This document shows positions 49,321-55,761 of a stretch of 64,000 nt of DNA, piece after piece (within the stretch, counting starts at the first letter, position 1; each line of letters opens with the position of its first letter). The stretch spans positions 29,483 to 93,482 of the forward strand of contig DASVVS010000033.1 in assembly GCA_036386455.1 (NCBI GenBank), given 5' to 3'. This DNA comes from AC-37 sp036386455 (GTDB taxonomy: Bacteria > Actinomycetota > Thermoleophilia > Solirubrobacterales > Thermoleophilaceae). Under the pieces are notes generated by a model. It had not been told where the DNA came from, searched no databases, and was given only the letters and a program-made list of their open reading frames with translations. The position numbers and the translations under genes are program-made.

Positions 49321-51174
49321 CTACCTGATCTTGTGCACGTACTCGTAGACATCTCGCGCCACCTTCCCCGGAACACCGGGGACCGCCTCGAGTTCCTCAC
49401 GACTCGCCTGGAGGAATCGCTCCGGCGTTCCGAAGTGCTGGAGCAAGAGTCGCTTGCGCGTCGGACCGATCCCCGGCACGCCGTCCAGGACCGAGCGCGT
49501 CATCGCCTTGTCGCGCCGCCCGCGGTGGAACTCGATCGCGAAGCGGTGGGCCTCGTCGCGCACGCGCTGGAGCAGGTGCAGCGCCGGTGAGTCGTGGGGC
49601 AGCAGCAGCGGGTCGACCCGCCCGGGCAGGAAGATCTCCTCGACCCGCTTGGCGAGGCTGACGACGGTCACGCCCGCGTCGCGGAACGGCTGCAGCGCTG
49701 CCAGCCCGCTCGAGAGCTGTCCCTTGCCGCCGTCGATCACGATCAGCGCCGGCACCGCCGCGAAGCTCGCGTCGTAGGAGCGCTCGTGCGGGGAGCGCTC
49801 GCGGTGCGCGACGTACTGCGCCATCCGCCGCGACAGGACCTCGTTCATCGACGCGAAGTCGTCCTGGGAGACGTCGCGGATGCCGAAGCGGCGGTAGTCG
49901 GACTTCTTCGGGGCCGCGCCCTCGAACACGACCATCGACGCCACCGTGTGGGTCTCGCCGAGGTTCGAGATGTCGAAGCACTCGATCCGCATCGGGATCA
50001 CGTCCATGCCGAGCGCGGCCTGGAGCATCTCCAGCGACTCGATCCGCTGGATCCGGCGGTGCTCCGAGCGCAGCCGGTCCTGGTCGAGCGCGAGCCGTGC
50101 GTTGCGCTGGGCGAGCTCGAAGATGCGCCGCTTGTCGCCGCGCTCGGCGTGGCGGACCTCGACGGTGGAGCCGCGGCGCTCGGTCAGCGCCTCGGCCAGC
50201 GGCTCGACGTTCACCCCGCTCGCGACCATCACCTGCGGCGGGATGGCCGGCGAGGTGGCGTAGTACTGGAGGACGAACTCCTCGGTCACCTCGGCCTCGT
50301 CGCGGCCGGCCTCGTTGCTGAGGTAGAAGCTCTGGCGGTCGGCCAGCACGCCGTCACGCACCTGGAAGACCTGCGCGTTCGCGTCGATCCCCTCGGCGGC
50401 CACGGCGATCGCGTCGAGCGTGCCCACCGCGCTGTTCGAGATCCGCTGGCGCTCGAGCAGCGAGCGCACCGCCTTCAGCCGGTTGCGGTAGGCGGCGGCC
50501 TGCTCGAACTCCTGCTCCTCCGCGGCGGCGTGCATCGCGGCCTGGAGCTCGCGCTCGATCTGGCGGTAGCGGCCCGAGAGGAACGCGATGATCGCGTCGA
50601 TCGACTCGCGGTACTCCTCCTTGGAGACGTAGTCCACGCAGGGCGCGCCGCAGCGCTTGATGAAGTAGTCGAGGCACGGGCTGCCGGAGGCGCGGCCCGG
50701 CTGCGGCCCGTCGCAGGTGCGGTACTGGAAGACCTTGCCGAGCAGGTCGAGCGTCTCGCGCACGCGCTTGGCGTTCGAGAACGGGCCGAAGTACGCGCGC
50801 TTCGTGCGGTGCTTCTCGCGAGTGAAGTAGACGCGCGGGAAGTCCTCGTCCAGCGAGATCGCGATGTACGGGTAGGACTTGTCGTCGCGCAGGCGGACGT
50901 TGAAGCGCGGCCGGTACTGGCGGATGAAGTTCTGCTCGGCCAGCAGCGCCTCCGCCTCGGTCTCGGTCGCGATGAACTCGATGTTCGCGATCTCCTCGAT
51001 CATCCCCCGCGCGCCCTTCGTGCTCGGGTTCGAGAAGTGCGAGGCCACGCGCTTCTTGATCGAGCTGGCCTTGCCGACGTAGAGGACACGCCGCCTGGCG
51101 TCGCGGAACAGGTAGACGCCCGGGGCGTCGGGAAGAGCCCTGCGCTGCTCGTCTACTCGGGTCGCCGTCGCCAC
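49321..51174 (-). CDS. uvrC: Excinuclease ABC subunit C
   Basis: Nuclease of 617 residues making both cuts in nucleotide excision repair with UvrA and UvrB. The GIY-YIG domain (PGVYLFRDARRRVLYVGKA) is at the N-terminus, followed by a Cys-containing segment (YRTCDGPQPG ... RCGAPCVDY), the UvrB-binding UVR motif, the RNase H-like endonuclease domain (IECFDISNLGETHTVASMVV; VIDGGKGQL) and the helix-hairpin-helix pair (LDGVPGIGPTRKRLL; AVPGVPGKVA). GTG at 51174 has TATCCT seven bases upstream. It is divergent from an SDR gene whose start is 34 bases away. Confidence 0.96.
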   Translation of the reverse strand: MATATRVDEQRRALPDAPGVYLFRDARRRVLYVGKASSIKKRVASHFSNPSTKGARGMIEEIANIEFIATETEAEALLAEQNFIRQYRPRFNVRLRDDKSYPYIAISLDEDFPRVYFTREKHRTKRAYFGPFSNAKRVRETLDLLGKVFQYRTCDGPQPGRASGSPCLDYFIKRCGAPCVDYVSKEEYRESIDAIIAFLSGRYRQIERELQAAMHAAAEEQEFEQAAAYRNRLKAVRSLLERQRISNSAVGTLDAIAVAAEGIDANAQVFQVRDGVLADRQSFYLSNEAGRDEAEVTEEFVLQYYATSPAIPPQVMVASGVNVEPLAEALTERRGSTVEVRHAERGDKRRIFELAQRNARLALDQDRLRSEHRRIQRIESLEMLQAALGMDVIPMRIECFDISNLGETHTVASMVVFEGAAPKKSDYRRFGIRDVSQDDFASMNEVLSRRMAQYVAHRERSPHERSYDASFAAVPALIVIDGGKGQLSSGLAALQPFRDAGVTVVSLAKRVEEIFLPGRVDPLLLPHDSPALHLLQRVRDEAHRFAIEFHRGRRDKAMTRSVLDGVPGIGPTRKRLLLQHFGTPERFLQASREELEAVPGVPGKVARDVYEYVHKIR

Positions 51175-51181
51175 TCCGCCG

Positions 51182-51202
51182 AGGATAGGTCTGGCGTAGG
51201 CT
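51182..51202. promoter_or_regulatory. Divergent -10 boxes (uvrC / SDR gene)
   Basis: TATCCT on the minus strand (51187-51182) is seven bases before the uvrC GTG. TAGGCT on the plus strand (51197-51202) is six bases before the SDR GTG. Only nine bases separate the two hexamers. Confidence 0.45.
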
Positions 51203-51208
51203 GCCCCC

Positions 51209-52180
51209 GTGGCACGCTCGGCGTTCGTGACCGGAGGTTCCGGCTTCATCGGTGGGCGGCTGATCGCCCGGCTGGTGCGCGACGGCTGGAGCGTGCGGGC
51301 GCTGGCGCGGTCGGACTCGTCGGCGCGCGCCGTCGAGGAGGCCGGCGCCGAGGCCGTGCGCGGGGACCTCGACGACGCCGGATCGATGCGCGGGGGCGCC
51401 ACGGGCTGCGACGTGTGCTTCCACGCCGCGGCGTTCGTCGGCGCCTGGGGCTCGATGGACGAGTTCGAGCGCGGGAACGTGACCGGCACGCGCAACGCGC
51501 TCGAGGCCGCTCGCGGGGCGGGTGTGCGCCGCTTCGTGCACGTGGGGACCGAGGCGGCCGTCCTGGCGGGCGAGCCGCTCGTGGACGTCGACGAGACCGC
51601 GCCCCTGCGGCCGGACTCGAAGGCGCCGTACTGCTCGACCAAGGCGCGGGCCGAGGAGCTGGTGCGTGGCGCGTCCGGCATCGAGACCGTGGTCATCCGC
51701 CCGCGGTTCGTGTGGGGGCCCGGCGACACCACGATCCTGCCGGGGCTCGTCGAGGCCGTGCGCTCGAAGAAGTTCTCGTGGATCGGCGGCGGCGGGCACC
51801 GGACCTCGACCACCCACGTGGACAACACGGTCGAGGGACTCGTGCTGGGAGCCGAGCGCGGCGAGCCCGGCGAGGCCTACTTCGTGACGGACGGCGAGCC
51901 TGTCGTGTTCCGCGAGTTCGTGACCGAGCTGCTCGCCACGCAGGGGGTCGAGCCGCCGCAACGCAACGCCCCGCGCGCCCTGGTGGGCGCGCTGGCCGCC
52001 GCCGGCGAGGGCGCGTGGAAGCTGCTGCCGCTGCCGGGCGGCCCGCCCGTGACCCGCATGGAGTACTGGGTGAGCGCGCTCGACACGACGATCGACATCA
52101 CCAAGGCCCGGCGCGAGCTCGGCTACGAGCCGGTGATCACGCGCGAGCGCGGGCTGGCGGAGCTGCGCGCGGCGAGCTAG
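51209..52180 (+). CDS. NAD-dependent epimerase/dehydratase (extended SDR)
   Basis: Rossmann-fold oxidoreductase of 323 residues. The NAD(P) motif GGSGFIG is at the N-terminus and the catalytic YCSTK (YxxxK) near the middle, preceded by the Thr of HVGTEAAV. The C-terminal part (GGGHRTSTTHVDNTVEGLVLG) resembles 3-beta-hydroxysteroid dehydrogenase/isomerase-like SDRs, which act on sterols, flavonoids or sugar nucleotides. Substrate not assignable. GTG start with TAGGCT six bases upstream. Confidence 0.9.
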   Translation: MARSAFVTGGSGFIGGRLIARLVRDGWSVRALARSDSSARAVEEAGAEAVRGDLDDAGSMRGGATGCDVCFHAAAFVGAWGSMDEFERGNVTGTRNALEAARGAGVRRFVHVGTEAAVLAGEPLVDVDETAPLRPDSKAPYCSTKARAEELVRGASGIETVVIRPRFVWGPGDTTILPGLVEAVRSKKFSWIGGGGHRTSTTHVDNTVEGLVLGAERGEPGEAYFVTDGEPVVFREFVTELLATQGVEPPQRNAPRALVGALAAAGEGAWKLLPLPGGPPVTRMEYWVSALDTTIDITKARRELGYEPVITRERGLAELRAAS

Positions 52181-52192
52181 CCGGGTGGCGAA

Positions 52193-52549
52193 TCAGCCGG
52201 GTGGCGGAGGCCCCGGGGGCGGCGGCCCGGAACCTCGCCTCAGGAAGGGCGGCAGCGGTATCGATGCCAGCATGGATGCGAGGTTGCTCCAGAACCGGTT
52301 GACCGCGCGGGTGATCTCCGGACCCGGCGCGGACGTGTTCCTCACCACCGCGGGCAGCTGCTCGACCGTGGGCGCCGCGCCGACGACCACCAGACCGTCG
52401 AGGTCCGCCGTCACGACGGCCTCGCGCTCGTGGGACGTGAGCTTGAAGCCATCGGCCGCGCGGGCGGGATTCAGCTGGTAGGTGCGCTGGAGGGCCGCGT
52501 CCGTGCCGAGTCGCTGAAAGAACTCGCCGAGGGCCGGGGTGTAGGTCAT
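52193..52549 (-). CDS. Small protein with LigA/Nif11-like N-terminal domain and Pro-rich tail, paralogue 1
   Basis: Protein of 118 residues. The first 60 (ALGEFFQRLGTDAALQ, NPARAADGFKLTSHE, then AVVTADLDGLVVVGA) align with the following gene's product and resemble the helical domain of Nif11-like and LigA-like leader peptides of ribosomally made natural products. A second helix and a tail ending GPPPPGPPPPG follow. No signal peptide. The ATG has TAGGGT six bases upstream, so it has its own leaderless promoter. Function unknown; no obvious peptide-modifying enzyme is adjacent. Confidence 0.65.
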   Translation of the reverse strand: MTYTPALGEFFQRLGTDAALQRTYQLNPARAADGFKLTSHEREAVVTADLDGLVVVGAAPTVEQLPAVVRNTSAPGPEITRAVNRFWSNLASMLASIPLPPFLRRGSGPPPPGPPPPG

Positions 52550-52555
52550 CGGCGC

Positions 52556-52561
52556 ACCCTA
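52556..52561 (-). promoter_or_regulatory. -10 box of the first paralogue (TAGGGT)
   Basis: TAGGGT on the minus strand ends six bases before the ATG at 52549. Confidence 0.4.
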
Positions 52562-52616
52562 ACCCGAGCGACCCCCCCTGTGAAGGCGGGCCGGCCGAGC
52601 CGCGCGCCGCCGCGGG

Positions 52617-52985
52617 TTAGCGCTGGCCGCCGCTCTGCCAGGGACCGGGCGGCACGGGCGGGACCTTCGGCTGCGGGGTGGTGTGCTCGAACAGATGGAG
52701 GATGTTCGCCTCGATCCGCTCGAGGCGGTCGAGCAGATGGCGGGGCAGGTCGGGCTCCTCCTCCCGGTGGTCGCCGCGCAGTACCTCGGGAAGGTCCGCG
52801 ATCGCGCCCACCGCGCCGACCGCGACGAGGTCGTCGAGATCGCGCGAGACCACCGCGTCCTCCTCGTGGTGCGTCAGGTCGAAAGCCTCGACGGCGTTCG
52901 CCGGATTCGACTTGAACGCCTCCTGCAGGTTGGTGTCCGTATGGAGCTGCTGGAGCAGGTTGCCCAGCGCGTCGGTGTGTGCCAT
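52617..52985 (-). CDS. Small protein with LigA/Nif11-like N-terminal domain and Pro-rich tail, paralogue 2
   Basis: Protein of 122 residues and clear paralogue of the downstream gene: ALGNLLQQLHTDTNLQEAF, NPANAVEAFDLTHHE and AVVSRDLDDLVAVGA align position by position with it. The middle differs (acidic linker, then LPRHLLDRLERIEANILHLFEH) and the tail is KVPPVPPGPWQSGGQR. GAGGAG precedes the ATG, so this copy has a leader, unlike paralogue 1. The tandem pair implies duplication and divergence. Candidate roles are peptide precursors, self-assembling proteins or small regulators. Confidence 0.68.
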   Translation of the reverse strand: MAHTDALGNLLQQLHTDTNLQEAFKSNPANAVEAFDLTHHEEDAVVSRDLDDLVAVGAVGAIADLPEVLRGDHREEEPDLPRHLLDRLERIEANILHLFEHTTPQPKVPPVPPGPWQSGGQR

Positions 52986-53038
52986 GCGGGTCTCCTCGGT
53001 AGCGAACGCTGGAGCGCAGACTAAATGGCCAGAGCGCT

Positions 53039-53386
53039 CTAGTCCAGGATCTCGAGCACGCGCTCGGGCGGACGCGCCAGGACGGCGCGGTCGCCGCGCT
53101 CCACCACCGGGCGCTGCAGCAGCTGCGGATGCTCGGCCATGAGCGCGATCAGCTCGTCGTCGGAGACGCCCTCGAGGTCGAGCCCGAGCGGGCCGGCCTC
53201 CTTCTTCCGCAGCACGTCGCGCGGGCCCGCGCCGGCCTTGCGCAGCAGCTCGCGGATCTTCTCCTCGGGCAGCGGGTCCACGTGGTAGTTCACGCGATCG
53301 AAGTCGATGCCGCGCTCGGTCAGCAGGGTCGCCAGCTTGCGGCAGGTCGTGCAGGTGGGCTTCTCGTAGACGGTGAGCTCGGGCAT
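53039..53386 (-). CDS. ArsC/Spx-family thioredoxin-fold protein
   Basis: Small protein of 115 residues. It begins with the thioredoxin-like strand and a CxxC active site, YEKPTCTTCRKLATLL, then GIDFDRVNYHVDPLP and the ArsC-type RPVVERGDRAVLARPPERV near the end. It may be a YffB-like or glutaredoxin-coupled arsenate reductase or a Spx-like regulator; no ars genes are near. ATG with TACCTT six bases upstream. Divergent from the FAD dehydrogenase gene, with start codons 26 bases apart. Confidence 0.88.
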   Translation of the reverse strand: MPELTVYEKPTCTTCRKLATLLTERGIDFDRVNYHVDPLPEEKIRELLRKAGAGPRDVLRKKEAGPLGLDLEGVSDDELIALMAEHPQLLQRPVVERGDRAVLARPPERVLEILD

Positions 53387-53392
53387 GCACCG

Positions 53393-53404
53393 AAGGTATA
53401 CGCT
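53393..53404. promoter_or_regulatory. Abutting divergent -10 boxes (ArsC-like / FAD dehydrogenase)
   Basis: TACCTT on the minus strand (53398-53393) is six bases before the ArsC-like ATG; TACGCT on the plus strand (53399-53404) is eight bases before the dehydrogenase GTG. The two hexamers touch, so only one polymerase can bind at a time. Confidence 0.45.
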
Positions 53405-53412
53405 CCGCGCCA

Positions 53413-55116
53413 GTGGCCGCCGCGAGGGGAGAAGTGGTCGTCGTCGGAGCCGGGATCGCCGGGCTGGTGGCGACGCTCGAGCTGCTCGACCGCGGCCGCA
53501 GCGTGATCCTCCTCGACCGCTGCAAGCCCGAGGAGGTCGGCGGGCTGGCGCGCGAGGCGTTCGGCGGGATGTTCATGGTCGACACGCCGGAGCAGCGGCG
53601 GGCCGGCGTGGAGGACTCGCCCGAGCTCGCGCTCGACGACTGGCTGCGCGTGGCCGGCTTCGACCCCGAGGACGAGTGGCCGCGGCGCTGGGCGGAGCAG
53701 TACGTGGCCCGCGCGCGCGACGAGGTCGGCGGCTGGCTGCGGGAGAAGGGCGTCAAGTACTTCCCGGTCGTCAACTGGGCCGAGCGCGGCGTGTACGGCG
53801 ACGGCAACTCGGTGCCGCGCTTCCACATCACGTGGGGCTGCGGGAAGGGGCTCGTGGACGGGGTCCTCGGCTCGATCCGCTCGCACCCGCGGGCGAGTGC
53901 CGTCGATCTGCGCACCCGCACGCGCGTGACGAGCCTGGTCGAGACGGGCGGGCGCGTGACCGGCGTGCGAGTGGCCCCCGAGGACGGCGGCGAGGAGACG
54001 GAGATCGCGGCCGAGGCGGTCGTGATCGCTTCCGGCGGTGTCGGCGGCAACCTCGACATCGTGCGGCGCGAGTGGCCGCCGGACATGGGCGAGCCGCCCG
54101 AGCACATCCTGATGGGCTCGCACTACTACGCCGACGGCGCGCTGCACGAGGAGGTCGGGCGGATCGGCGGCAACGTGACGCACCTCGACCGCATGTGGAA
54201 CTACGCCGACGCCGTCCGCCACCCGGTGCCGCGGCGCGAGCTGCACGGGCTCAAGCTGATCCCGCCGCGCTCGGGGATCATGCTCGACCCCCAGGGGCGC
54301 CGCTACGGGCCGGTGCCGGTGATGCCCACGTTCGACGCCTACTACGCGCTGGAGCGCATGTGCGAGAGCGATCCGAAGTACTCGTGGCTGATCTGCAACT
54401 TCAAGATCGCGCGGCGCGAGCTGGACGTGTCCGGCTCGCAGCACAACCCGAGCATCCGCGAGAAGCGGCTCGGCCGCTTTCTGCTCGGGGTCGCGCTGGG
54501 CAAGCCCACGCTGGTCCAGCACTTCGTGGACCACTGCCCGGATTTCGTGACCGGGCGCACGCTGCCCGAGCTGGCCGTGCGGATGAGCGAGGTCCTCGGC
54601 GACGGTGAGCTCGACGCCGGCCTGATGGAGCGCGAGGTGCGCCGCTACGACGACATGCTCGCGCGCGGCAAGTCGCTCTGGAACGACGACCAGGTGCGGC
54701 GGATCGCGGCGCTGCGCAACTGGCGCGGCGACCGGCTGAGGACGGCGAAGTTCCAGCGGATCACCGACCCCGCGGCGGGACCGATGATCGCCATCCGGCT
54801 CCAGCCGATGAGCCGCAAGTCGCTCGGCGGCATCCAGACCGACCTCTCGGCGCGCGTGCTGCGCGGCGACGGATCGGCGATCGACGGGCTCTTCGCCGCG
54901 GGCGAGGCCGCCGGCTTCGGGGGCGGGAACCTGCACGGCAAGCGCTCGCTCGAGGGCACGTTCCTCGGCGGCTGCGTGTTCAGCGGGCGGATCGCCGCGC
55001 AGGCGATCGCCGGCGCGGAGCAACCGCCCGTGCGCCCGGCGCGCCCCGCCTACGGCGGCGGCGAGGCGTCGCCGAACGGCGGCTCGGCCGCGACGGCCAC
55101 GCGCGTGGCCAGCTAG
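53413..55116 (+). CDS. FAD-binding dehydrogenase (succinate dehydrogenase/3-ketosteroid dehydrogenase-like flavoprotein)
   Basis: Flavoprotein of 567 residues. The N-terminal dinucleotide motif is VVVGAGIAGLVATLELLDRG; the C-terminal FAD segment is GLFAAGEAAGFGGGNLHGKRSLEG, as in the family of putative FAD-binding dehydrogenases related to KstD and fumarate reductase flavoproteins. The substrate region (HLDRMWNYADAV, KLIPPRSGIMLDPQGRRYG) is intact. A GTG start at 53413 with TACGCT eight bases upstream fits a leaderless mRNA. Substrate not known; steroid or other cyclic ketone oxidation is possible. Confidence 0.9.
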   Translation: MAAARGEVVVVGAGIAGLVATLELLDRGRSVILLDRCKPEEVGGLAREAFGGMFMVDTPEQRRAGVEDSPELALDDWLRVAGFDPEDEWPRRWAEQYVARARDEVGGWLREKGVKYFPVVNWAERGVYGDGNSVPRFHITWGCGKGLVDGVLGSIRSHPRASAVDLRTRTRVTSLVETGGRVTGVRVAPEDGGEETEIAAEAVVIASGGVGGNLDIVRREWPPDMGEPPEHILMGSHYYADGALHEEVGRIGGNVTHLDRMWNYADAVRHPVPRRELHGLKLIPPRSGIMLDPQGRRYGPVPVMPTFDAYYALERMCESDPKYSWLICNFKIARRELDVSGSQHNPSIREKRLGRFLLGVALGKPTLVQHFVDHCPDFVTGRTLPELAVRMSEVLGDGELDAGLMEREVRRYDDMLARGKSLWNDDQVRRIAALRNWRGDRLRTAKFQRITDPAAGPMIAIRLQPMSRKSLGGIQTDLSARVLRGDGSAIDGLFAAGEAAGFGGGNLHGKRSLEGTFLGGCVFSGRIAAQAIAGAEQPPVRPARPAYGGGEASPNGGSAATATRVAS

Positions 55117-55151
55117 CGGCCGCGGTCGACGGGCGTCCACAGCCGACGGGC

Positions 55152-55198
55152 GACCGGGGTCGATTGCGTCCTCATAGAGGACGGAAGTGACCCCGGTC
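55152..55198. terminator. Two-part hairpin between convergent genes
   Basis: Outer arms GACCGGGGTC (55152-55161) / GACCCCGGTC (55189-55198), a symmetrical 5+5 internal loop, and inner arms CGTCCTC / GAGGACG with loop ATA (55174-55176). It lies between the ends of two convergent genes and probably terminates both; its shape is also typical of bacterial REP elements. Confidence 0.6.
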
Positions 55199-55213
55199 AG
55201 GTCGCCGCTTCGT

Positions 55214-55690
55214 TTAGTCGTCGCCGCCGCGGCCGCGGCCGCGGCCCTTGCCGGAGCTGTCGTCTCCGCCGCCGGAGCCGCTTCCGCTCGAGTCGCTGCC
55301 GCTGCCGCTGTTGTCGTCGTCTCCGCCACCGCCGTCGTCGCCGGCGGGCGGGGCGGGTGATGTGGTCGCCGGCTGCGGGGCCGGGGTGGTCTGCGTCGAT
55401 CCGTCGTCGCTGGGCTCGCTCCGCCGCTCCTGCTCGCGCTCCCGGGCCCGCTCGCGCTCCCGCCGGCGCTCGCGCGCACGGCGCTTCTCGCGGACGCGCC
55501 GCTCGGCTCGCTCGGCCTCGTCGCGGGTCCGGCTCGCGGCGGCGGGCGCGAGATCCTCGCCGGCCGCCAGCGGCTCGGCCGAGAGGCCGACGGAGTCGCC
55601 GGTGATCTCGTTCGCGGCCACGCCTATTCCGGCCGCCGCCACAACGCCGGCCAGCCCGAGTGCGACCGTCGTGAGGATCCTCGATCTCAT
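55214..55690 (-). CDS. Secreted low-complexity protein with RGRGGDD tail, paralogue A
   Basis: Exported protein of 158 residues. Signal peptide (about 1-26), a short mixed segment, a very basic helix rich in Arg and Glu (about 55-92), then Thr/Pro, Gly/Ser/Asp and a tail ending GRGRGRGGDD. The tail and general layout match the protein at 62254-62913, and both genes carry the same pair of 11-bp repeats upstream. ATG with TACGCT eight bases before it and no -35, which fits an activator-dependent promoter. No catalytic domain; possibly a surface or polymer-binding protein. Confidence 0.68.
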   Translation of the reverse strand: MRSRILTTVALGLAGVVAAAGIGVAANEITGDSVGLSAEPLAAGEDLAPAAASRTRDEAERAERRVREKRRARERRRERERAREREQERRSEPSDDGSTQTTPAPQPATTSPAPPAGDDGGGGDDDNSGSGSDSSGSGSGGGDDSSGKGRGRGRGGDD

Positions 55691-55698
55691 CGCCTGCG

Positions 55699-55704
55699 AG
55701 CGTA
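55699..55704 (-). promoter_or_regulatory. -10 box of paralogue A (TACGCT)
   Basis: TACGCT on the minus strand, eight bases before the ATG at 55690. Confidence 0.4.
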
Positions 55705-55734
55705 CCCCTCCAGCGGCAATGGCCGGCCCAGCGC

Positions 55735-55756
55735 TTGGTCAGGAGTTGGTAAAGCG
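55735..55756. promoter_or_regulatory. Tandem 11-bp direct repeats upstream of paralogue A
   Basis: Plus-strand boxes TTGGTCAGGAG (55735-55745) and TTGGTAAAGCG (55746-55756). Together they match 18 of 22 bases of the boxes upstream of the second RGRGGDD-tailed gene. Head-to-tail 11-base spacing is typical of OmpR/PhoB-type response-regulator sites, and they sit about 45-65 bases upstream of the start codon. Confidence 0.6.
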
Positions 55757-55761
55757 GGGCG

